This document shows positions 25,948-60,529 of a DNA stretch of 64,000 nucleotides, piece after piece. Every line of letters begins with the position of its first letter. The first letter of the stretch is position 1. Source of the DNA: Lumbricus terrestris (Eukaryota; Annelida; Clitellata; Crassiclitellata; Lumbricidae); assembly GCA_949752735.1 (NCBI GenBank), contig OX457053.1, positions 5,309,781 through 5,373,780 on the forward strand, given 5' to 3'. The position numbers and the translations under genes were made by a program. Under the pieces are notes generated by a model, which was not told where the DNA came from, searched no databases, and worked only from the letters and a program-made list of their open reading frames with translations.

Positions 25948-26502
25948 CAGGGGTTATTTTAACGCGCATCTAGACACAAAGTGTGTAGTTGGAAAACCAA
26001 TTTGTGCAGTTGAAAATCAGGTTTTGTGCAGTTACTTTTTTACATACAATCGCATAAACAATATAAGCAGCTAATATATTTTAATTAAACTATTATTGCA
26101 ACAAACAAGATTATAAGACATTTTTGCCGTGAATTTAACTTTAAATTTCTACCGACAACTCTATTGACATAAAATACAAGAAAACAAGTCTATAGGCCTA
26201 GATAAAGACATGGCATATTCAAACAAGCTGTCTGATGCAAGTCAAATAACGCTTAGCGAAACGAAATCAAATGCAAGATTCACAGTTTGTAACAAAATAA
26301 TTAGTTAAAAACGAAAGCCAGGCGGAGCACAGGGCTTCTCTGCTGTTGTGTTTACAACTTCAACCATTTTAAACAATAGACATGAATTAAAGCATATAAA
26401 CATGAAGGATCGCAAATAATCCTAGACCGTATCAAAATTTCCCCAATTCAGCTATTCCTCGCATAACGAGCCTTGGCGGGTCACGTACACTTACTTTAGA
26501 GA

Positions 26503-28650
26503 TCAAAATGCTTTTGGTTTTGCAACATCAGAGGTGATATCTTGACTAAAAGAGTAATCGCATTCTGCCTGTTCGCTTGCAGAAAGTGTAAATATTCCCT
26601 TAAACCAACGTTGTTTTGATGCTTTTGGCGTGTCCCTCATTCTACGGACTCGCTTTTGCAGCCACAGAAGCACGGACGCCCTAGGATCCCATTCTATCAA
26701 TGGCGGCATGTTGTGATAAATGTACAAGTATTCATTTTCGGAGTTGACCGACATACTGCTTCTGCCGGTAGATTTTAAAGCGGAGCTTGTGCTGATAAGA
26801 CGTTCAACGTCTGCGCTGTGAGGTTTAGCAGCCAGAAGACGGGCCAAGACCGTTGTCACACTTCTGTATGAGTCAGATGATGCAAGAAAGCGAACTTTTT
26901 GTGCCAGTGTCATCTGTCTAAGAGCTTCAATATTGTCCATTTCAAGCAACTCCCAAAACTCAAGAGATAGCTCGGACAAAGCGAGATCAGGACAGAGCAT
27001 GCTGTGAACTCCTTCCAAATTTGCTGAAGATTGTAGAGTGGCAAAGGACTTCGCAGTACGCATCAGTTGAGCATCCACATCAAAGCGTTGGTCAAGGAAC
27101 TCGACTAGCGAGGCAACCACTTCTCTACAAACAGCATTGACATCCCTGCAATCGGAAACATATTGGTGGTGTTCTTTGCGGCGTTTCTTTGTCCTCATTA
27201 GCTCAATTCCTTTCAGGATCTTTGTTACGCCATCTGGCTGTAACACAAGTTCCTTCTTCAGAGCCTTAGTCCACCCTCCTGGTAAGTCATCTTCTGTTAA
27301 AGCTAACAGCCGTGCTTTTACCGACTTAGTTGTCTTTTCAATGTCGAGAATAGTGATGCCATCTCCTTGCAGCAGTTTCTGGTATCTGCTGAAGACAGTG
27401 AGAACATCAGCCAAAAATGACAGGAGTACGAGTTTATCCTCATCTAGAAGAAATGCCAAAAAACCACTTGAAGCTTTATCTTTGGATTGCCGCATATAAA
27501 GAACAAGCGAAAACCATGATACCAGAACCGAATTTACTAATGCGTATGAAAACTCAGACCACCTAACCTCAAAAAGCTTAGGAAGCGCAACGAGGTGAGA
27601 GTTGTTAAGATCTGCGACTTCCCGAAGTTCCCTTGATCTGAGACCTGATGTGTGAAAATATGTGGACAGAGCTACCAGATTCTGAAATATATGACCAATC
27701 TCACTGACAGAGTTGCTGGTAGATTTCCAAGCCAAATTCGAACGGTGAACTGCACACCAGATTGTTAACAAAGGGACAGATGTTGATTGATGATCCCTCA
27801 TTTTGGCTCGAAATAGAGTCCATAAGCCAGACCTCTCACCTGTATTGATAGACGCTCCATCCGTCACCAAAGAGGACGCGTGTCTTAGTATATGCTTTGC
27901 AGCAGATTCTCCAACTGTGTTAATGCATGCTTCTTCCAGAGCTTCGAGAATCCCCTTAGCGCCTCGGCAACGAGGTTCGCTGGCACCTAAGAAGTATTGT
28001 TCCTCTGAACCAACCCCTCTGACCACTTTCGCCATAACGTAAATTTTATCAATTTGCGTTCTGTCTACGGTTCCATCGCATCGTATGGATAATGCCAATA
28101 CATCATTGGTCAGCTTTTTCGCAAGAATTTCTTGGTGACTTTGTACAATGCATTGCAAAAATTCTTTGTGAGATGCTGGCGTCAAGTACTGTAAGTTCCA
28201 ATCTTGCTCAGTTGTCATTTTACCGCAATTCCATGAGAAAGCAGATGCCATAGTACTGATAACAACTCTTGCAGGAAATGAAAATGCACTCAGAGTTAAT
28301 TTCTTTGCATCTCCATATGCGTGTACGAAAAGACTGCCGACTTTCTCTGCCAGTTTCTCATTGACCTTTGAGATTGATCTACCCATATCAGACATTTTCA
28401 CAGCGTCTACCGGAGATAAGGTTGTCATACGATGAGCCTTCAAGCTTTGAGAATGATAAGGCTGCTGCAAGTGCTTCCGTACCGTTTCTTTTCGAAAAAT
28501 TACTCCACACTCCATAGCAATAGGTGGCACCTGACATTTTACTGAAAGTCTTTTCACCAAATCTTGAAACTTACAGCAAGCTGTACAGCTTACGTATAGT
28601 GACGGCCGTTTCGTCGAAAATGACGTAAAGTGTTGGTGGTTTGCACCGGT
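26503..28650 (-). CDS. hAT-superfamily transposase frame (KIAA1586/ZNF862-like)
   Basis: An open frame of about 715 codons runs from the stop preceding 28650 to the stop at 26503. The N-terminal part has CTACC and KHLQQPYH, a plausible CxxC...HxxxxxH zinc finger. The RNase H-like core follows: first Asp in IRCDGTVDRTQ, second Asp in LVTDGASINTG, then the hAT CxxH element in WCAVHRSNLAWK. The C-terminal dimerisation segment is ADVERLISTSSALKSTGR, containing the third acidic residue. All key motifs survive and no internal stop occurs, which is unusual for so old an element. The frame lacks a convincing upstream ATG of its own: it overlaps the OTU frame by about 60 nt in the -1 register. Domestication is possible but not shown. 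Confidence 0.88.
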   Translation of the reverse strand, partial: TGANHQHFTSFSTKRPSLYVSCTACCKFQDLVKRLSVKCQVPPIAMECGVIFRKETVRKHLQQPYHSQSLKAHRMTTLSPVDAVKMSDMGRSISKVNEKLAEKVGSLFVHAYGDAKKLTLSAFSFPARVVISTMASAFSWNCGKMTTEQDWNLQYLTPASHKEFLQCIVQSHQEILAKKLTNDVLALSIRCDGTVDRTQIDKIYVMAKVVRGVGSEEQYFLGASEPRCRGAKGILEALEEACINTVGESAAKHILRHASSLVTDGASINTGERSGLWTLFRAKMRDHQSTSVPLLTIWCAVHRSNLAWKSTSNSVSEIGHIFQNLVALSTYFHTSGLRSRELREVADLNNSHLVALPKLFEVRWSEFSYALVNSVLVSWFSLVLYMRQSKDKASSGFLAFLLDEDKLVLLSFLADVLTVFSRYQKLLQGDGITILDIEKTTKSVKARLLALTEDDLPGGWTKALKKELVLQPDGVTKILKGIELMRTKKRRKEHHQYVSDCRDVNAVCREVVASLVEFLDQRFDVDAQLMRTAKSFATLQSSANLEGVHSMLCPDLALSELSLEFWELLEMDNIEALRQMTLAQKVRFLASSDSYRSVTTVLARLLAAKPHSADVERLISTSSALKSTGRSSMSVNSENEYLYIYHNMPPLIEWDPRASVLLWLQKRVRRMRDTPKASKQRWFKGIFTLSASEQAECDYSFSQDITSDVAKPKAF

Positions 28651-30994
28651 CTAATTTCCAAAGATTTTTCTCTGAGTTCTTTTTTATCCATACCATAGTC
28701 ATATGGCATTGCAGATGAGCTAACGCATGCTGCTGGGTCACACTCTGGTACTTCTGTGAGTTCTGTCTTCCCAGATGATAATAACGTCGAAATGTTGGCT
28801 TCTTCGTACAACTGAGTGTTCTTGTGCAAGTTATGCTCAGACAAACTGCGGCATAAAGTTCGTGATTCTGTCAAAGTTATATCGACTGCATCATCCTGAA
28901 ATGATTCTTGTTGAGGGATTGATGCTAAACTGCTTACACCTGCATGGTCGTTCAGAACGTCTTTGAAATAAGCTTCACATCCGTCTTGGCCAGTTGGTCT
29001 GCTAGGATCGGATAATACATCTTTCAATGACTGCTTGAAATCGCATTCATTTTCTCCACGATGTAGTTCTTTTTCAGCGATCAGCAAACTGAAATGACCG
29101 GGCTGGATTTTACTGTCTTCACTGTACATCAGTTGTACAGGTTTGCTGAGAGTGTATAATGTCTGCGGCAATTTGGCGACCAGCTTCAACCCATCTGGAG
29201 AGGAACAGAAAAGGTGTATCTGTGTACGTAGAAGATATGCTGCAACAAGTATCTCAACATTGCCAACATATGTGGTAGGGTGTGACATTGCCGAGATTCG
29301 ATCGTCAATCGAAAGAAATCTGCGATCAACAGTATTGTCCAGCAAAAACGGCAGACTATCTGCCATTTCATGCAACACATCTCTGTGTTCTCTCAAAACG
29401 TTACAAATTTCCTTTCTAAGTAAATCAGCGACAACTGTTTCCTTAGCAGCGATATCGACTGAACGGATTTGGCCTGATTTAAACCTTTCTGCACATGCTA
29501 AACTTGGATATAGCACTGCTGCTAGGCATCGCAAAAAACAACGCCCGTCACCATAAACAGCAACCTCCACTTCGTTGCGTGTCTCATGGTCATCCTCAAC
29601 TTGGGAGTTGTGATTTTCAGGTGGGTTGTTAGTTTCGTCCTTTGTTCTGTTAAAGCAGAATAGAATTAATTAGGCCTACAAACCTGTCCAGGACCCTAGG
29701 TTATATCGGGACTTGAAAATATAATTATTATAACGATAACGATGTTAGCGACAATGGTAATGATAATAATATTAGGTCTAATAATAATATTGTAGCTTTT
29801 TAATTTGTCACCTTAACAAAATCACTCTATTATTTCAGTGCTGATAAAAGAGAGACCTTCAAGATTGCAATAAATATTAATTATAATTGCAATTCTTTAT
29901 GTACTGGTATCAAGTTCATCAACCCAGTTCTGTTGCAACTGGACTATTATACTTGACTATCATAATAAGCAACCACAGACGGAAGTAGGACTATAATTAT
30001 ATAAGCTTACACAGTTGCACAGGAACCAATACATCCCTACATTTCACAGGTGTTATCTAATCTCATTAGCCTTGTAGCTGTAGCCTACAAAAACATAAGA
30101 TAATCTCAATCTCAGAAATTATATCTATAATAATAAATTATATATAATATAAAGAGTGATATTATAGGGTTAGGATAATTAAGAAGAATAAATAGGATTA
30201 GTGCAGGCGACTTAATGACTATATTATAGTGATTAAATCGCCTACACTAATCCTAATAATCCTAATAGAGAAGTGGGTGGAAAAGAACTCTGGAGCGTAA
30301 TAGTGAAAAGGAAATTGCAGTATTCCGGACATATAATGAGGAAGACAATAAACTGCCTTGAGAAAGATATAATAATATAATTGGTGAAACTGAAGGATCA
30401 AGTCTCAAGAGGAAGAGGATGACCACGAAGAATGTGAATGGACGACGTGATGGAATATTGGAATGTACGGGACTGTCAATGGAGCTGGTGAATGGGTGAT
30501 GCAAGCAACACAGCAGAAGGATCTCTGGCGAAACTTCCGAGAAAGATTGTCTATGATGCCGCCAATGTTCGGAGTGACGAATGAGGCACCGACGACGACG
30601 ACACTAATCATCGGTTAAATTCAATAGGTAATGGACAAAGACAATCTCGGGCATGCCATAATTAAAGGCCTACGTTGATTGTATCGATGCTTATTAAATT
30701 TTATTGCACCTGATTATAATAATAAATATGTAACAGTCAGTAAAACACATAACACTACAATTATATACATGTACCTCTACAGCTACAGTATGACATCTTG
30801 TATTCCGCTGCAGGCCAAGCCTTGTCACACGGTGAAAACGGAAAACAGTTTTAAAAATAATTAAAACAAACGAAAGGAACACAAGGAATCCTGCAATAGG
30901 ATCCAGCAAGTCATCGTACAGCCAGTGTTTTGCCTTCTACCTACCTTTTGATAAAAAAAGATTCTATCTTTCTAAATTCGGATTTTCTTTTCAT
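28590..30994 (-). CDS. OTU-type cysteine protease frame of the hAT-like element
   Basis: Two exons are proposed: 30994-30945 (ATG, 16 codons plus 2 nt, donor AAAAG/GTAGGT) and 29646-28590 (acceptor TTTAACAG). They join in frame to 368 aa. Exon 1 reads MKRKSEFRKIESFFIKR, like the KRKxxIxxFF N-termini of many hAT transposases. Residues about 45-205 look like an OTU domain. The Cys loop is YGDGRCFLRC (catalytic Cys about 53). YVGNVEILVAAYLLRTQIHLF is the usual middle block, and PGHFSLLI carries the catalytic His (about 201). OTU enzymes cleave ubiquitin chains; the substrate here is unknown. The last roughly 150 residues are unrecognised and acidic. The frame ends inside the start of the transposase frame, so fusion by splicing or frameshift is likely but unproven. 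Confidence 0.78.
30190..30260. repeat. Imperfect inverted repeat (hairpin)
   Basis: Arms of about 24 bp (TAGGATTAGTGCAGGCGACT and its near complement ATCGCCTACACTAATCCTA) flank an AT-rich 11-nt centre, inside the hAT-like element and just upstream of a LINE fragment. Confidence 0.75.
30255..30605 (+). mobile_element. LINE C-terminal remnant (endonuclease-RT type)
   Basis: Across frames it reads YSGHIMRKT, then RRMWMDDVMEYW, then LPRKIVYDAANVRSDE, ending GTDDDD. This is the usual C-terminus of many invertebrate non-LTR ORF2 proteins (GHIxR ... GRPRRxWxDD ... WRxxVxDAANVRxDD). It contains frame breaks and is inactive. Confidence 0.75.
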
Positions 30995-31881
30995 TTTCAC
31001 TGCGAAAAGGCGAAAGACGCAATTGACGCAAACCCTAGAAACTCGGACCGTGTCACGTGGCACACGTGCTATGTAGGGTATACGTAGGGTTGCCAGGCAG
31101 CCTTGAGTAAATTACCGGACTATGGCGAGCACGTTATATAAATATATATATATATATCGTAATGCCGTGGCAGCTGTCCAGCTTAACATGTAGATAAAAA
31201 AGTGTCGTCCGTGATTTCGCTTATGGGAGGTCCGTAGACCTATCTAGAATGCAACGGCTAGAAATTCGATTTACTGCAACCCTGTCGTCATGCATGAAAA
31301 GCTGATTGTGCGTGGTAGATAAATGAATAGTCTGATGAGAGATGCCACTCTTATGCTTGTGATGTTGTTATAAGTCTTGGGACGGTGGGAGGAGGCGGAA
31401 CAGTTGGCGATGGGCCGAGATGAGTGGATTGAGTGGATTGATGCGTTTCCCGATATGCAGACCTGCGCGGGGAGGACTAAGTAGCCTACTAAGTAAAATG
31501 TTAGGAGGGATCACAATATGTCGGGTACGACTAATTTGAGATATAGCCTACATCATGTATATGAAGAAATCTGGAGCAGTGAGTCAGTGACATTCATCAT
31601 GTTGGCTGGCCTATATCGGATAACTTGTACAGTTTAATGGCTGCATGGCTTATCTCCAGTTGTATACTTATGTAGCCAGTCAAAGTAAGCAACATCATCT
31701 AATCTATCTGTCTCAACGTGTATACCTACCACGTATCTCAGGCTGACTGCATTTGAGGAGCTAGAAAAACGGCAATGTAATTGGAAAATCTCAAATAGAC
31801 GTCTTTTATGGCCCCAATAAGAAACTACCCTCCAAGTATCCAACACTTGTTGCTAGCAATAATTATTTACCGGACTCAGCC

Positions 31882-32117
31882 ATGTTTGTTTGTTTGTTTG
31901 TTTGTTTGTATGTGCACTTGTTATAGCGCCCCTTCAAGCTCTCTCTACTCAGAGGCGCTCCCGAATGCAGAGCGGACACTGCATCGGAGTTTCACGCCGA
32001 AGCGCTGAGCAATTGTGAGCGAAGAACTTGCCCAAGGTCCTTACTCGGCGAGGTGGATTCGAACCTCGAACCTTCCGGCTTCAAGGCAATGACGCCACCA
32101 CTATACCACCGCGCCTC
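31882..32117 (-). mobile_element. tRNA-headed SINE, family A
   Basis: Reverse-complemented, it starts GAGGCGCGGTGGTATAGTGG (A box) with B box GGTTCGAATCC. It passes through CTTGGGCAAGTTCTTCGCTC and ends GGGAGCGCCTCTGAGTAG, then CTTGAAGGGGCGCTATAACA and an (AAAC)n tail. It is closely similar to copies at 53567-53786 and 63394-63617. Confidence 0.9.
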
Positions 32118-32155
32118 ACATGTCCGGTAATGCCTCAAATTTCTAACCGGACGTT

Positions 32156-32310
32156 TAGTGGCGGCGCTGGGGGGGCGGGCTAAGGGGCTAAACCCCCCTA
32201 AAAAAGGTCATCCATTTTTCCCCCATGTAAAAATTTTAAAAAATTGACGATTAACCCCCTTTAATCCCCCCCCCCCCAAAAAAAAACTGAAATCCTGGCG
32301 CCGCCGCTGA
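32156..32310. mobile_element. Short GC-ended repeat, MITE-like
   Basis: Inverted ends AGTGGCGGCGCTGGGG and CCTGGCGCCGCCGCTGA flank GGGGCTAAACCCCCCT-type sequence. No target duplication is visible. A similar left end occurs at about 48395 without a right end. Confidence 0.55.
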
Positions 32311-33090
32311 TTCTGTCAATTATGTGCAGTTGAGAAATTTCCTTAAAATAACCCCTGATGTACACTGTTGTACAGGCCAGAGCCTTCTATTACAGTAATA
32401 GAAGGTTCTGGTACAGGCTATCCGAGCGCTCTTCGTGCCAAAGTGTTTCTATTACCATAAGCCCTATCCAGCTGTGATCTTTGTCTGTAAAGTGCAGGGC
32501 TGTTTTAAAGGAATTTTTAGAACTGCACAACTTCTTCTTTCCCTTCCCATCCTCCATGGTAAATTACTTTCAATCGGAGGACAATGACTTTTTGCTAGTT
32601 TTAACTGCACATAACTTGTGACAGAAGTGCTTCTACAGCTGCACAAATCCATTTAGAACTGTACATTTTGTGTACAACTGCACGTTAAAAAAGCCCTGGT
32701 AAAGTGTACACAACCAATCCCATCTCTTTAGCCACGCTCCAGACGTTCCACTGTTCGGAATCGTCCTTTACTACAATGTAAAGTTTTTATACTGCTGCTA
32801 ATAGTCGCAACAGTTAGGCTAGGCCTATGCCTAATATGCCGTCTAAAATCCCAAGATCGTCGTTATCGTTATTGTATGCCTAAGGGTAAAAAAACATGAC
32901 AGTTTTGCCTGAGATAATCGGCTTGCTTTCTGTTTACGTGTAAGAGATTTCTTCGTTTTAGTGAAATCGTAGCCCACGTTGAACCAGATAATAATTACAG
33001 GCCAATTCTTACTGCAGTCGAGGGTGTGTGTGTATTCATTGGCGTTTTATTATTTTGTGCAGTACAATGCGCAGCAGAAAAAGGAAATTT

Positions 33091-33173
33091 GTCAGAAGTG
33101 GGATTTGAACCCACGCCCGGAGAACCGGACTGCGACCTGAACGCAGCGCCTTAGACCGCTCGGCCATCCTGAC
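33091..33173 (-). tRNA. tRNA-Leu (anticodon CAG)
   Basis: The minus strand gives a complete 83-nt class II tRNA. The acceptor arms GTCAGGA and TTCTGAC pair with one G-U. The D arm GATGGCCGAGCGG contains the A box, and anticodon stem CTGCG/CGCAG encloses loop TTCAGGT (anticodon CAG). The variable arm is long, and GGTTCAAATCC is the B box. A TTTTT terminator begins about 7 nt downstream. No intron or mismatch suggests a pseudogene. It lies 347 bp upstream of the DNAI1 start codon and is transcribed away from it. Confidence 0.97.
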
Positions 33174-33519
33174 ATATGATTGAAGTACACACACGATGCC
33201 ATTTGAAATGAATCATTTTCTATTTCCGCTCCATCAAACTAATAAGGTGAAATCTTTTTACCACGAGTATCTGGTCATTAATCTCCTAAACATGTATTTT
33301 GCCACAGCTTGCATTTTACAATCTATTTCTACTTCTCACAACTCATTTACATTCGCCAGAGGTGCTCATCAATTTGTCAGAGGAGCGTCACCTGGCGAAT
33401 ACGGTTGTCGCAAAAACAATTGTGTGGTGTTCAGTTTCAACGTTGTTGCAGACGAAGTTTCTGATTAAATTTGTTTTAGTTTTGGATTAAACTTCGGTTT
33501 TGAAAGTCCTTCAAGCGCG

Positions 33520-57577
<24,058 letters not shown>

Positions 57578-57774
57578 TTTTAGACTGCATTGTTTGCGAA
57601 ATACTGCAATGTTCCTTTCTAGTCACAGTTCAATGTTGTTGTGATGTTGCAAAATTACGATTAAACATGAATGTTACTGGCAGTTGATTCATTATAAATT
57701 ATTTTTTATTATTGAGACTAATTTGCTCTGAGAAAGATTTGCATTTATTACCTGTATGTCGTCTTACCCTTGTC

Positions 57775-58010
57775 ATTGTAATCGTACATTTATATAGCAC
57801 CACTTCAAGAGAACTCCTCAGAGGCGCTCCTGACCTGACACCAAACAGAGAAGGTTTTCAAACGCTTGCAGAAAAGGGGCAAAGAAAGACAAAGAAGTTC
57901 ATTACGGAGACTAGTAGGTAACTTATTCCAGAAAGACGGACCGACTATAGCAAAGCTTCTGTACAGTGCAGCACTGTGGAATATCGAGCCATAGGGACAA
58001 CCTTGTGATG
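57775..58010 (-). mobile_element. LINE 3' fragment
   Basis: TATATAGCACCACTTCAAGA and CTCAGAGGCGCTCCTGACC, then the reverse complement of the piece at 15590-15815 (shared CAAACGCTTGCAGAAAA and TTCATTACGGAGACTAG). Confidence 0.75.
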
Positions 58011-58819
58011 GTATTGTATTAGTAGCGAATGTTCAAATTCTAGATACGACCCATCAGAACCATTCAACCATCTAACTACCTGTTTTGACTGAGCACCTGT
58101 GAATTGTTGACTTGTTACGACTTTGCTTCAAGTGAGTCACTTGAAGCAATAATAAAATTATTAACATTATTTCATTTCAGGGGTGTTCAAACACCAAAAC
58201 ACCCTCTAGCTACGGCCTTGTTTATTACCACTCCTAATTGTTACTGCAATCTGTGAGATTTCTACAGTAGGCCTACTCCGTTGAAGGCTAGGATCAGAGT
58301 ATAAATAATCTATACTGTGCTATGATACACTTTGGTAACTGTGTTACGGCTTTATTGAACGAATATTTCTGACGAAATAATAAATAGTATGGGAATTCCC
58401 AATGGAAATTCCGTAATCGCATTTTCATATTGGATGATCGGTGATGCCAAAGCTAGGTTTCTCCACTAGATCTGGGTTTTTGGCCTTCGTCTCGGTTTCC
58501 CGGTGTTTTGGGGCAATATCTAGGTTTATTTGGCGAGTTGATATTTCCAACACATGAATATTCTGTGAAAAAATTTCACAGAATATTCACTGAAATTCAA
58601 TGTAAATGGTTGTAATACATACTTTTTTCCACTAATTTTAATTTTAAACTCCACAATCAAGATCCCGCGTTGTCAATTCACAAATAATAAAATATTAAAA
58701 TTTATAACCTGAAGAATATAGCTCTTCACAGAAATAAACCATCTTGATATCTCAAAATAGGTCAGGTCACTCGACCCTCACTTCTTGTTAAGCCATTTTG
58801 ACATCTATTATTTATTTAT

Positions 58820-59800
58820 TTATTTCAGAAATTTATATAGCGCCTCTTGAATGTAGGCTAGTCAGAAACGCTCCCGGCCCAACCACGGCTAAATAAAAAG
58901 TTTTTGTAATGTAATGTAATGTAATGTAAATCTTCGAGAATTTCTCAGCGCCCACAAAAGCCACGTCAGGGAGACCAGCTTATTCACCGGCGCTATATCA
59001 AATCAAGTCCGCAATAGCCAGAGCTGCCGTTTTCGTTCCGGTGCCAGGTCAAAATCCGGGGAGGTCAAGCCGAGGAGACAGCGTGGTGCTACGGTGGTTG
59101 TCGGTGATGGTGGTGGTTGGGTGATGGAACCTGATTGGAATCGGGATAGGATAGGTTGAAGAGTTCGGTTTTCAGTCGTGAATGGAATGCAGCAGAGGAG
59201 AGTGCAAGCGGAGGAGAGGTTGAATTATTATCTGGAGGTGAGACTGCAGGAGAGATAGGAGGGTGAGCGAACATGCGGAGGTATGTTGGGAGTCCGTTCC
59301 AAAGAGCTGGTGCAGCATAGACTAAGGAGCGGTCGCAGAATTTCAGAGAGGATGATACTGGAGGCCGAGAGAGAGAAAGATATGATGATGAGCGCGTAGA
59401 CCTGTGCGGTTGGATGGTGATTAGTTGACGAATGTAGGAGGGCTGAGAGGTTTGAAGAGCGTTGTAGGTTAGAGAAACAATTTTGTAATGGATGCGCTGA
59501 GAAACTTTTAGCCAATGAAGAGACTTGAGAACAGGGGTTATGTGGTGATGTTTGGGCGTCTTAGTGACTGCGCGGGCAAGAGCATTCTGGATAGTTTGGA
59601 GGCGTTTAATTTGAAGAGAATCTATTTCATGGAAGAGCGAATTGCAGTAGTCGAGTTTGGAATGAACTATTGAGGTGGCTATTGTGCAGGCGGTCTTGTA
59701 ATTTAGAATTGGACGCAATCGACGGAGGTCGCGGATGTGCATATAGCAGGTGCGGGATAGCTAAGTGATGTGGTCAGAAAAAGTAAGGTTTTTAGGTTCT
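58820..59800 (-). mobile_element. CR1/L2-like LINE, RT C-terminal half
   Basis: The minus-strand frame at 59089-59742 reads MHIRDLRRLRPILNYKTACT, SIVHSKLDYCNSLFHEID, TPVLKSLHWLKVSQRIHYKI and APALWNGLPTYLR. This is the typical thumb/connection and C-terminus of CR1/L2 ORF2. The 5' part (SDHIT..LSRTCY) extends to about 59800 with a stop. Two 3' tails follow downstream on the minus strand (about 58925-59000 and 58820-58910). Confidence 0.88.
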
Positions 59801-60529
59801 TAAGCCACATATGCATGTGCTGGTAGGCAGGACCCGCTGCGCATGCGCACACGATTGTATCGATTAAGCTTATTGTCAGTATGGATGTCGAGTATCTGAC
59901 AACTTTAACAATTGATATGTTTAAAGCTGTAATTACATTTTATTCGACTCTATTGACGAACATTTTGTTAACCCTCATACGAACAAGCGAAAACCCAACT
60001 TAATTTGAGGAAAGGGGTCTAAAACAGCTGATATGAATGTCTGTGTTTTTCTGGGGTTTTCCGAAGGAAATCTGGGTTTATTTCTGAAACCTCAGTGGCA
60101 ACACTGTGGGCGATAATAGGAACCTCGGAGGTAGTCAAGATAACGAATAATTTGTGTTTGCGAAGTAAAAATTGCTTGTGCAGATTTAAAACATCATATT
60201 TAATGTTGGAAACAAAACTGGAAGTAAGCGAATATATTTTTAAGAGTGAAACGGAATGATATTTTACTGTAACTTACTTTAATAATTATTATCACTTCTA
60301 TATGTAATAGTTGGGACTATCGAATAGGTTATACTGTATTATTTCCCTATGTCCCAGTGTGCAGAACTTGCAAATGGAATAATAAAGGCTATACTCGATA
60401 ACCTACTCGATTACTTACTTATGTCTTGTGCGTCGAGTCACCGTCATTGGTCATCTGATACATGGGCGTTTTGATATACCCATGGAGGTTTTAATAAGTA
60501 AAATCTGGGGTGGTTACATTACACATTTT

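Larger units (their letters stand above)
25948..32698 (-). mobile_element. hAT-like transposon carrying OTU protease and transposase frames
   Basis: The left end reads CAGGGGTTATTTTAACG. The right end, reverse-complemented, reads CAGGGCTTTTTTAACG. Alignment continues for about 42 bp, including a shared ACACAAA and AGTT. CAGGG-type ends fit hAT. Sub-terminal TGTGCAGTT words occur at both ends, mostly pointing inward: 26003, 26025, and reverse-complemented near 32521, 32603, 32637, 32657 and 32676. The flanking 8-mers GGATAGAG and GTAAAGTG match at 5 of 8 positions, so the target duplication is doubtful. A second end-like CAGGGGTTATTTTAA (reverse complement at 32343-32357) is an alternative right boundary. 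The interior later received a LINE fragment (30255-30605), a SINE (31882-32117) and a small GC-rich repeat (32156-32310), so the copy is old. Confidence 0.72.

Noticed and set aside
33387..33402. RFX X-box candidate GTCACCTGGCGAATAC in the DNAI1 promoter
   Set aside because: Only the first half-site fits the consensus; the second has at least two mismatches, so a ciliary regulatory site cannot be claimed.
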